In this document: piece by piece, positions 48,891 through 58,403 of the stretch | How positions within the stretch are numbered: position 1 is the first letter of the stretch | Layout of the letters: each line of letters begins with the position of its first letter | From: Amorphophallus konjac | Taxonomy: Eukaryota; Streptophyta; Magnoliopsida; Alismatales; Araceae | Direction of reading: 5' to 3' | Length of the DNA: 64,000 nt | Assembly (NCBI GenBank): GCA_022559845.1 | Contig: CM040124.1 | Location: 70,145,491 to 70,209,490 of the forward strand | The notes under the pieces: model-generated | Seen by the model: the letters and a program-made list of their open reading frames with translations, nothing else | The model's database searches: none | What the model was told of the DNA's origin: nothing | Position numbers and translations under genes: made by a program

Positions 48891-51047
48891 TCAAGCAGAG
48901 TGATTTGGAACCCAAGATGAGTTGGGTCCAAGGACATTGTTCAAATCTCTGATCAAGTGTTTAGGTATCCAGATTTGTTTCAGCATGGTTTTCTCTGGCA
49001 CCTTCCTTTCTGGTTTATTAAAGTTGAATCCAACTGAACTGGAGAAGTGAGTTCTATTCCATTCATTAGTCTTCATATTCCTAGGAAATTTCCTGTAGGT
49101 TTGTTGATTAGCATATATTTGACCATGAAAGTTATTCCTCCAGTAGGTCTTGTTTGGACCCATCTGATTGTTATAATTCCAGCTCTTATTCTGATTTATT
49201 TTCTTGGTCCAGCTACCATTTGTGTTCTGGTGAGTGGACTTAATGTTATTCTTCATAAAGTTCATTCCAATCTTAAATGGTTGTCCAGTACTGGTTTTTG
49301 TGTTTTCTTTAGGACTTTGAGTTTCCTTAGAGCTGTTTGAGCTGGATGGTGTGTCCAGCTTTTCTTTTCCCTTCTCTGGACAGAAGGTGATGGTCTTGAA
49401 TTGCAAGGGTCTCGTGTTGGTTGGGTCATAGCCTAGACCTTCCTTATTGAAATTGACCCTAGTCCCTAGTATAGCATCTAGGCTAGTCTTTCCTTGGACA
49501 AACGTTTCTAAGACTTTCTGTTTGTCTTCCAGCTCCTTTTGAAGAAACTCAGAATTCTTTAGGAGTTCAGCATTTACTTTCTTCACAGCTTCATATTTCT
49601 CTGAATTCATTCTCATTTCATTCATGCTTTCTTCAATTTTAGTTTTGAATTCATTGAGCTGTTTTTGACTTTCTTGAATTTCTCCCTTAAGCTTATCATT
49701 CTCTTTCCTTAGTGAGGTCATTTCTTCTAGTTGTTCTTTTAGCTTTTCATTTTCCTCACATACCAGAGTTTGTTCTTCAATATTTGTGTTAAATTTTCTT
49801 TTTAGAACGCTGTGCTCTTTGCGAAGAGAATTAAATTTATCTAACAAATCACCATAAGCATCCTCCCAGTCATCAATTGAGAAATTTTCAAAAACGTTTA
49901 TTACCTCCTCTTCACTGTTTGCCATAAGGCAAATTCCATCTTCATATTCTTCTGAGGAAGCATCTTCGGGGTCTTCTTCTTCCTCGCTCCATGTACAGAC
50001 TATCGCCTGTGGCTTCTTCTTCTTCTGCACCTTTATGTTTTTCTTCTGAAGATAGGGACCCTTCTTCTGGAGGTCTGGGCATTCGCCTCTCATGTGTCCC
50101 TATTTGTTACAATTAAAACAAGTCAGTTTCTTAGGATTTCTATCCCTGTAACTGGTAAATTCAGCATTCTTGTTAAAGGGTTGTGGCTTCTTTTTCCTAA
50201 AGGTATTTCCCTTTTTCTTCAAAAATTTTCTGAACTGTCTAGTGAGCATTGCCTGCTCCTCCTGGTCAAGATTTGATAAACCTTCAAGCTCGGACTCAGA
50301 CTCGGGGCTACTGCTGCTGCTCCCACTGTTACTACCCTTGTTGCGGGAAGCTCTTAGAGCTACATTTTTACCCTTCCTCTCACTTCCTTCTCCACCTCCT
50401 TGGAAATTCATCTCATAGGTCATAAGGGATCCTATGAGTTCATTCACAGTCAAGACTGTCAAATCTTTTGACTCCTCAATCACAATGGCCTTAGTGTGCC
50501 ATGCCGGGGATAAAGATCTAAGGATTTTCCTGACTATATCTGCCTCAGCAAGATCCTTCCCTAGCCCTTTAAGAGTATTTGTGATTAAAGACAGCCTGGC
50601 ATACATCTCAGTTATATTCTCATCTGCATTCATCTTAAACATTTCATACTTAGAAGTGTAGAGATTTACCTTCGAGGCTTTCACTTGAGCTGTACCTTCA
50701 TAGATCAATTGCAGCTCATCCCACATTCGCTTGGCAGTTCTGTATGCAGATATACGAGCATATTCCTCTGGATGAACAGCACACTGGATTATGTTTAGCG
50801 CCGTCCAGTTGAGTGAAGAGAGCTTGACATGGTCATCTGTCCAAGCATCCTCGTTTGGTGGCAGCTCATATGGCCCCACCGTGATTACTCTCCACAGTTT
50901 ATGACTCTGAGCTCTGATGAACACTTCCATCTTGTTCTTCCAAAACAGATAGTTACTACCATCGAAATAAGGAGGGCGACTAATGGATTGACCTTCGGCC
51001 ATGAAGGTTCTAGGACCACCAGCATTTCCTGGACCGTTCGTCCACAT
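48891..51047 (-). pseudogene. SIRE-type gag
   Basis: Gag packages the RNA. I place the start at the ATG at 51045-51047 (MWTNGPGN); the frame is open further upstream into the primer site but without an ATG. FDGSNYLFWKNKMEVF and LSSLNWTALNIIQCAV mark the copia gag domain. The zinc knuckle CFNCNK-stop-GHMRGEC keeps the CX2CX4HX4C spacing, but one of the X residues is a TAG (50100-50102). Beyond it is a Lys/Glu-rich coiled coil (about 49500-49880). The frame ends at TGA 48891-48893, out of frame with pol. Confidence 0.9.
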
Positions 51048-51058
51048 GGCGTAAACCT

Positions 51059-51070
51059 GCTCTGATACCA
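51059..51070 (-). promoter_or_regulatory. primer binding site of the SIRE-type element
   Basis: On the minus strand TGGTATCAGAGC starts two bases after the 5' LTR. It is the standard match to initiator methionine tRNA. Confidence 0.9.
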
Positions 51071-51072
51071 AT

Positions 51073-53664
51073 TGTTAGCGCAGCAAGAGTGATATAGAAG
51101 GGGGGGGGATGAATAGATCACTCCCAATTTGCAGAAACTCAGGCGGAAAATAGATTCTACTGCTAACGCACCTCCTTAACCCGTACACAGAGAAATATAG
51201 ATGAGAGTGAAGAACTGATCACTTGAAGGCAAAGGGACAAGCAGATAAAGAGCACTGAAATCAATAGTAAACCACAGAGGAGGCACTCGGTTTTTAGGTG
51301 GTTCGATTGCAGTCCGCAATCTACATCCACCCGTCACTCCAACTAGAGTGAGGATTTCACTAGGCAAAGCTCGATCACAGCAGACTCAGTCTGCATACAA
51401 GATGCTGCCACACAGCTTGAACACCCAAGGGAAACAAATCCCTCGACCAAGCTCTGCTACCCACAGAACTTGAAACCTGTTCTAGCTCCCAGCTAGAACA
51501 CAACCGGAGAATCCTCTCCCTTCCTCCACACACGGAGGGAAACTGTTAATGACAACCTGTCACTAACAACACCAGAGATCACCGATCTCTCTTCCTCTAT
51601 AACTCAGAGGGAAACTGGAGTAGTACTCCCTTCCTCCACACACCGGAGGGAAACCAATTCAAATCAGAATGGAAGAACGAAAATAAACGAAAGCAAAGTA
51701 GAAACAAAAACAATGAAGAGGAAATCGGTTCTGAAACCCAATACAACTGTAGCTTCAAATGAAGCACTTCATCAATCCACACACACACTCTCTCTCTCGA
51801 ACAAACTTCTCTCAGATATGGAACTCTCTGCTCTTTTTCTTTTCTGGATCGTGCAGACTCTCACCAATGGCTTCTGCCTTTTCTTTTCACAATCAAACTT
51901 CTACTGAAGGATGAAGCTCTATATTTATAGCAGATAATGGCGTGTGGCTGCCAGGTTCCCGCCCATGCACTTTTGGCCAGATCATTTTGAATTTCGACCA
52001 CATGGCAGCATCCTGACAAGGTTGCCATCCACGTGTCATGCGCCTATTGTCTTGGATCACGTGTCAGGTGCCAACCTCGATTCACGTGCCCAATCATCAC
52101 CCTGAATCGCCTGCAGATAGATAGATGGAATGTATAGACTTAGTTAGTTCAGGCTTTTAGCAAGAGTGTATATACTTCAGAAACATCAACTGAGTAACTG
52201 TGTACAATCGTGAGAGAATGTATAGACTTAAAGGATAAACGCATGTATAGACTTAAAGAATAAACGCATGTATAGACTTTACCAGGGTATGCACAATGCA
52301 ATGCGTTGACGCTACACTACGTGCCTATGCACTGCGTTGACGCAGTGCAATGTGTCTTTGAAAGCTGTAAACAGCAAGGCATGCTGTACAGACTTCAGAC
52401 AGCATGCATCATATGACTCTGTATGGACTTGAAGACCCTTAGCCAATGTATAGACCTCTAGAGGAGACAAATGTGTAGACTTCACATTGCTCAGCCACTG
52501 TGTAGACTTCACAAAGCCTAACAAGTGTACAGACTAGTAATGAGTGTGTTGTGAGCTCTGAAGACTCAAGTTGTAATAACAGAATGTATAGGATTGTGGT
52601 CGTACAACCCAATGTGTAGACTTGTACAGAGTGGACAATTGTCAGACTTTGATGCTGAACAAAAAACCCTTGGTCAACAGCCAAGGCGTCAACGCTTCCA
52701 GCGTGCAGCGTCGCCTCAGCTCCTCAAGAAAAATGCTCACTCCCTAGGAAAGCTGACCAATTCGTCAACGCATCCTGTGTCAGCGTCGACGCAGTGAACA
52801 AGAAGGAAGCGAAAGATGCACCATTGCGTCTACGCAGTCAGCCAAGTGCGTCAACGCACTAAAGGCATGCTACCCATGAAGTCAGATAGGCTGTACAGAC
52901 TCTGTGGATGTAAAGCAATGTAGACTTCAGACTGTATAGACTTGAACCAAGACGAGGTGAAGACTTCACGTTGTATAGACTTGCCAAATCAGTTGGGCGA
53001 TGTACAGACTTGAACAGATCCAGCTGAAGGATGTATAGACTTGGAATCCACTGTACACGACTATACAGACTTTGAGGCTTAATGCAAAGGCCAGTGAATA
53101 GACTTCTAAAAACTGATGCGTTGTATAGACTTTCATGAGACGCTAAAGTCTATACAGACTAGACCAGTGAGACACTGAAAGAGACGATGCAATGCGATGT
53201 GGAGACTTTAACATTAGACGCTGCATGAGACGGTAGGCTGTACAGACTTGCAAAGAGTGTAGGGTGTATAGACTTGAAAGTCTCAAGGCGAAGTGCAAAC
53301 ATGCTGAGTTGACGCTGCAGCCCAATGAGTTGACGCTGCAACGTATTACTTTTACGTTCAACTGATGATGTATAGACTTAATCAAATGAAGAACATGAAC
53401 AGAAGAGTCTACGCATCAGCACACTGAGTTGACGCATAGGTGTGAGAACAGAGACATGCAATGACTGAAGGGTCGACGCATCAGCACGCTGAGTTGACAC
53501 ACTGGTGTGAAGACTGTGCAGACAGAGTGTAGGTAGAATTAAGGTAGAGCATGTTATCTGACAACCATTGAACTGTACTCACTCACATGATGAAACAGCA
53601 TTAATCTAGAGATAGAAGATTGATTTATAGTGTGAGACATCATCAAAACCATAGGGATGCAACA
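51073..53664 (-). repeat. 5' LTR of the SIRE-type element (2592 bp)
   Basis: It matches the other LTR almost base for base (offset 12514, then 12516 after a two-base difference in a G run near 51101). The minus-strand TATA box is at 51919-51929. The TGTATAGACTT-type motifs lie at about 52128-53520. Confidence 0.94.
51919..51929 (-). promoter_or_regulatory. TATA box of the SIRE-type LTR
   Basis: TATAAATATAG on the minus strand, conserved in the other LTR at 39403-39413. It is the only good TATA box in the LTR and lies downstream of the motif-rich half on the coding strand, which would place those motifs in the U3 enhancer region. Confidence 0.65.
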
Positions 53665-53669
53665 AAACG

Positions 53670-54090
53670 GCGTGGGGGAATAGTGATCACGCCGGATTAA
53701 TAACTTTCAAAGGGCCACGCCGTATAAGTGTTTGAAGAACAAAGCTTTAAAAATGGCATGACGGGTATTGTAGCACACCGTATCAACTTATTGGCCTTCA
53801 AAATGGCCATGCCGTAATAGCTTTCAAAGGAATAGCTTTGCACATGGGCGCTGTTTTAACGCAACACAAGTGGCACCATTTTAACGGAATTACAAGGGGA
53901 GCATCCTTCAATGAGCACGCCGTATTTGGGCAAAGGTGGCGTCGGATAAGCATTTGGAGGAAAGCTTTTAACATGGAGGCACATTGGCGCGCCGGTTTAG
54001 CAATGCAAGGGGGGGCGCGCCGTTTCAAGTCGTGCCGGTTTAAGGTGCACCGATTTAAGGCCCTTCCGCGCCGTTTTAAGCATTGAATGG
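53670..54090. repeat. second GGCGCGCC/CACGCCG-rich array
   Basis: Irregular units contain cacgccggatta, cacgccgtat, ggcgcgccggttta and gcgccgttttaa, with fillers such as gctttcaaagg. It continues the block cut by the SIRE insertion and resembles 36897-37262. Confidence 0.7.
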
Positions 54091-54790
54091 ATTCTTTTCG
54101 AAGTCGCGGCCATTTATATGAATGTTGGCATTCCCGGCATATTCTAGTTGCGATGTGTGGCCTCCATAATATTCCGTTTGCAGCCTCTGGGGCACGGTCC
54201 CAGACTTTGCGTGACTTTTGGTGCATGCCGAGACTGTGCCGGAGTTCCCGACCTTTCTCTGATTCAGCTCTCGGCATGGCCAGTCAGAGAGTTGTAGTCG
54301 TATCTTCCGCCTGGGGGGGGGGGGGGCTTCCTTAATGGGTAGCGGACCACTAAGCGAGTTCTCATCCTGATCGGGCGAGGCATGAGGTTTATTTGGCATT
54401 TCCATCTTCGGCTTGCTCTCGAGTGTCGAGACGTGCATGCCGTATGATCCTCATCGACATTTTTCGACGTCCACAAATGCCCCCCACTCGCAGGCGGCGT
54501 AAGCAAGGGACGAGTGCGCGGAGCCCGCGAGTGCAGAGCTCTTTGACAATATACCTATTCTTTCTTAGCTAGTGGGATGCTGGTCCGGTGCGAATTCACG
54601 GGAAAGCACTCACCCCTTCAGCGAAGGGTTGAGGGGATCGCTTCACCGTGTATGCACACGGACCGACATGTCTGAGTGGAGGTTTAGTCATCGGCATGGG
54701 GTGACTGCCGAAGCAAGAAGGAGGGGCCTATGCGTCGCCCCAGGCGAAAGGCCCAAAATGACTTAGATGAGGCCAACCCCACGGAGGAGT
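54091..54790. other. unassigned DNA with a G run
   Basis: A run of about 14 G lies at 54313-54326. The phrase ccacaaatgccccccactc (54470-54488) looks like repeat-edge sequence. The ORFs on both strands have no recognised feature. Confidence 0.4.
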
Positions 54791-55079
54791 TGGTGACTCG
54801 TGCTGGGTTTAGGAAAGTTGTTCATTCATCGACTCGGGCGGAAGGTCCGAGCCAAGCAAGGAGGGGTTTCTTTGTGTTCATGGACTTGGATGGTAGGTTC
54901 GAGCCAAGCAAAGCGGCTTCTTTTGTTCATGGACTTAGACGGAAGGTCCGAGCCAAGCAAAGGGGGTCCTTTTTGTTCATCGACTTGGACGGAAGGTCCA
55001 AGCCAAGCAAGGAGGCTCTTTTTGTTCATCGACCCGGACGGAAGGTCCGGGCCACGGGTTTGTTCGTCGGTAGGACAGG
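54791..55079 (+). repeat. 50-bp minisatellite
   Basis: Five units start near 54832, 54882, 54931, 54981 and 55030. Each has the form gacttggacggaaggtcc, then gagccaagcaa, then a T run and gttcat. The last one blends into the 120-bp array. Confidence 0.85.
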
Positions 55080-55688
55080 GAATTGGAGATGAACGTGGTT
55101 TATTCATTGACACGGGGTTAGTGCCGAAGCAAGGGTCTTTTTATTCATGGAACCAGATGAAAGGTCCGGGCCACAGGTTTCTTCATCGATGGCGACAGGA
55201 AGTTGGAGACCGACATGGTTTATTCATTGACACGGGATTAGTGTCAAAGCAAGGGTCTTTTTGTTCATGGAACCAGACGAAAGGTCCGGGCCATAGGTTT
55301 GTTCATCGATGCCGACAGGAAGTCGGAGACTGACATGGTTTATTCATTGACACGGGGTTGGTGTCAAAGCAAGGGTCTTTTTGTTCGTGGAGCCAGACGA
55401 AAGGTCCGGGCCACAGGTTTGTTCATCGATGCCGACAGGAAGTTGGAGATCGACATGGTTTATTAATTGACACGGGACTAGTGTCAAAGCAAGGGTCTTT
55501 TTGTTCATGGAACCAGACGAAAGGTCCGGGCCATAGGTTTGTTCATCGATGCCGACAGGAAGTCGGAGACCGACATGGTTTATTCATTGACACGGGGTTG
55601 GTGTCAAAGCAAGGGTCTTTTGTTCATGGAGCCAGACGAAAGGTCCGGGCCACAGGTTTGTTCATCGATGCCAACAGGAAGTCGGAGA
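55080..55688 (+). repeat. 120-bp minisatellite with an open reading frame
   Basis: Equivalent points lie at 55150, 55271, 55391, 55511 and 55630, a step of 120 bp (119 for the last). Because 120 is a multiple of three, one frame stays open across copies (54800-55333, 55358-55708), giving a 40-residue repeat with [16 protein letters not shown] and [15 protein letters not shown]. It contains the core of the 50-bp unit (gaaaggtccgggcc). Array ends inside a unit at the gypsy break near 55689. Confidence 0.85.
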
Positions 55689-55689
55689 C

Positions 55690-56980
55690 CACCCTCAACA
55701 GGCAATGATAATATAGGGGCTGTCGTGAGATGCTCCTTAATAGTTAGGAAACTCTTTTCACATTCTTTCGACCATACAAAAGGATTTTCTTTTCTTGTAA
55801 GCCTTGTCAAAGGGATAGCAATTTTATAAAAATCCTTAATAAACCTTCTGTAATACCCAGCTAGACCTAGAAAACTTCTTACTTCTGACATAGTTGTTGG
55901 CCGACTCCAGTTCTTGACAGTTTCCACCTTAGAAAGATCCACAGCGATACCCTCTTTTGAAATAATATGTCCAAGGAATAAAACTTCCTTGAGCCAGAAA
56001 TCACATTTACTAAGTTTGGCATAGAGTTTGTGTTCTCTTAGAGTCTGCAAGGCTACTTTTAAATGTTATTCATGCTCTTCCTTTGTCTTGGAGTAAATAA
56101 GGATGTCATCAATAAAGACGACTACAAACTAGTCTAGATAAGGCTGGAAAACTTTATTCATGAGTTGCATAAATGTTGCTGGGGCATTAGTTAACCCGAA
56201 CGGCATTACACCGAACTCATAATGACCATATCAGCTTCAAAAAGTAGTTTTGTATATGTTTTCGTCTTTAATTCTGAGCTGGTGATAACTGGACCTGAGG
56301 TCTATCTTGGAAAAATATTCTGCTCTCGAAAGCTGATCAAAAAGCTCATTGATACGTGGCAACGGATACTTGTTTTTAATTCTGAGTTGATTCAGTCGCC
56401 GGTAGTCAATACAGAGTCTGAGCGATCCATCCTTCTTCTTGACAAAAAGAACTGGCGCACCCCAAGGGGACGTGCTAGGTCGTATGAACCCCTTGTCTAA
56501 TAATTCATGAAGCTGCATCTTTAATTCCTTTAGTTCTATGGGGGACATCCTGTAGGGAGCTATTGAAACAGGTGCTGCTCCGGGAATGAGTTCAATGGAA
56601 AAGTTTACTTCCCTTTCAGGTGGTAAACCGGGTAGATCGTATGGGAATACATCAGAAAACTCATTTACAATGGGGATGTCTGCTAAGATGATCTCCTTAG
56701 ATTCGGTAATAATTACAGAAGCAAGAAAAGCTTCATATTCTTGCGAAATAAGTTTGCAAGCATGAAGAGAAGAGATGATGGGAGGATGTTTCCTATACTT
56801 TATACCAAGGAAGGAAAATCTCGGAAGACCTGGTTTGCAAAAGGATATGATCCTATTCCGGTAATTGATATCGGCATCATGATCCACTAGCCAATCTACC
56901 CCTAGAATGGCATCATAACCTTTCATGTCAAGGCATACTAGGTTTGCAGGAAGATTATGACCTTCTATCGTTACCTCACT
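55690..56980 (-). pseudogene. element B reverse transcriptase and start of RNase H
   Basis: Visible on the minus strand are [20 protein letters not shown] (end of protease region), [53 protein letters not shown], catalytic FIDD (VVFIDDILIYSKTK), [16 protein letters not shown] and [15 protein letters not shown]. Stops fall between 56050 and 56237. The frame continues to PVEGG at 55690 and then runs into the minisatellite. Confidence 0.9.
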
Positions 56981-57240
56981 ATTAGGGTATAATTGGTAAG
57001 CTTTGTTCTAGAACGTAAGGGTGTGGTAATAGAAAGATCCGAAGGTAAGGGAACTGATGAAATTGGCAATGTTTTTAAAAAAGCAGAGGATATAAAGGAA
57101 TGAGAAGCACCGGTATCGAATAGTACAAATGCAGGACGGGAATAGATTTGGATAGTACCTTCCATAAGTCCCTCATTCTTGGGCGCTTCATCACCTTATA
57201 GAACAGCATTGAGGCGAGCATGCCTCTTGCATCCACCACC
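56971..57240 (-). pseudogene. element B aspartic protease
   Basis: FVLFDTGASHSFISSAFLK (about 57080-57136) is the active-site segment typical of this gypsy clade. Lies in the gag frame, after an in-frame stop near 57200, and is cut by a TAG at 56971-56973 or a frame change into the RT frame. Confidence 0.82.
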
Positions 57241-58173
57241 AGACGATTGTTCCTTCATAAGAGTATAGTCTGGCATGCGATGCTCACAGCTTCCACACCT
57301 TAAACAAGCACCAAGGCGCTTCCAGCATTCCTCGGTCGAGTGGCCGAACTTTTCATAAATGGTGCAAGCCGCCATGACTTGTTTATCCTCCTCCTTGACT
57401 TTCTTATTCTTCTGGGAGTTACGCCCGCTCCCGTTCCTTGACCTCTTCCTGCTATCACGGGGTTTGTAGGGCTCCGTGATGCTAAATTTCTCCTTCTTAC
57501 TACGCCGATCCGACCGTCAGCTTGACTCTTCACCTTTGCCCTTTAATTTTCTGACCTTTTCCAAGGTCCTTTCACAGAGGTACGCCCGTTGGACCATCTC
57601 CACATAGGTACGGATATTTTGAGTCCCGAGCTGCTGAATGAAATCGGGTCTTAACCCGTCCATAAACCGATTGGCCTTCAATAGGTCGGTATTGACCAGA
57701 TGAGTTGCATATGGTGCTAGCCTGGAAAATTGTAGTTCATATTCGGCAACTGTCATCATTCCCTGACGTAGAGAAGCGAACTCCATAGCCTTTCTCTCTT
57801 TAACATGTTCTGAAAAGTACTTGGCACGTAATAAGGTAAGAAAGCCTTCCCACGTGTGTGGTACATCCGCAGGAGGTGCCAGAACCAACTTCTACCATAT
57901 ACGTGCATCCTTGTTGAGTTGAAAAGTAGCAAGACGCACTTTTTCCAGGTATGTACATTGTATGACGTCAAATATACGGTTCATCTCATCGATCCAGTTC
58001 TCGGCCTCGTCTGGGTTCGAAGAACCATAGAAATGCGGAGGATTTAAACCTCAGAAATTACGATGCAAGTCCCCAGCTCTTGCTCCAGTGCCTGCTTGGG
58101 CTATCGTTTGCAATGCCTGAGTGAGGCCCACAACGGTCTGCTGCATACCATCCCAGTCTACGCGATAAGCCAT
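57241..58173 (-). pseudogene. element B gag
   Basis: Start chosen at the ATG at 58171-58173 (MAYRVDWDGM), 212 bases after the primer site. NPDEAENWIDEMNRIFDVI and MEFASLRQGMMTVAEYELQ belong to the gag domain. In-frame stops: TGA 58051-58053, TAG 57892-57894 and one near 57515. The zinc-binding part reads CTIYEKFGHSTEEC and CLRCGSCEH. The short ORF in the next frame (57300-57533) is a shadow. Confidence 0.85.
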
Positions 58174-58384
58174 TATAAGAATAACGTACCTGAGAGAGTA
58201 ACAAGTTGTTAATTCCCATGGAACTTTAAAAGGGATTAATCTAGAGCTAATTTACTATCTTATCCGGGGCTCTACCCAATTCTCACATGGGTGGGGAAAT
58301 ATCTTCCTTAGTTCATAGGTATGGTTGTTAAAACCTTAGACTTATCCTATTACATGACATTTCTCCCTAAGTCCTTGGACTTAG

Positions 58385-58396
58385 GCTCTGATACCA
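58385..58396 (-). promoter_or_regulatory. primer binding site of element B
   Basis: TGGTATCAGAGC on the minus strand, seven bases beyond the LTR edge; the standard initiator methionine tRNA match. Confidence 0.88.
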
Positions 58397-58403
58397 ACTT
58401 AAC

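Larger units (their letters stand above)
38559..53664 (-). mobile_element. full-length SIRE/Maximus-type Ty1/copia element
   Basis: Two LTRs (38559-41148 and 51073-53664) frame copia gag, protease, integrase, RT and RNase H on the minus strand. AAACG flanks the whole at 38554-38558 and 53665-53669. Total 15.1 kb, 12.0 kb without the nested solo LTR at 41415-44508. Gag and pol phrases such as GGLVKFGGKNKGKIIGVGT and WYLDSGCSRHMTGD suit the SIRE/Maximus lineage. LTRs look only about 1-2% different, so this is the youngest complete element here. It has an in-frame stop in gag, one in pol, and a frame change between them. Confidence 0.93.
55689..58403 (-). mobile_element. chromodomain-type gypsy element B, 3' truncated
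   Basis: Gag, protease, RT and the beginning of RNase H lie on the minus strand next to the primer site at 58385-58396 and the LTR at 58404-61748. The element stops abruptly at 55689, where a minisatellite begins, with no LTR or target duplication. The same element family continues upstream of the shared LTR (element A), so B and A form a head-to-tail pair. Confidence 0.88.

Noticed and set aside
51048..51071. An earlier start of SIRE gag at 51071
   Set aside because: The codon there is TTG and overlaps the primer binding site; the first ATG in frame is at 51045-51047.
36065..55688. A giant insertion into gypsy element B with a 147-bp target duplication
   Set aside because: The two 147-bp copies differ at about nine sites (6%), as much as copies from different elements, and element B does not continue beyond 35324.
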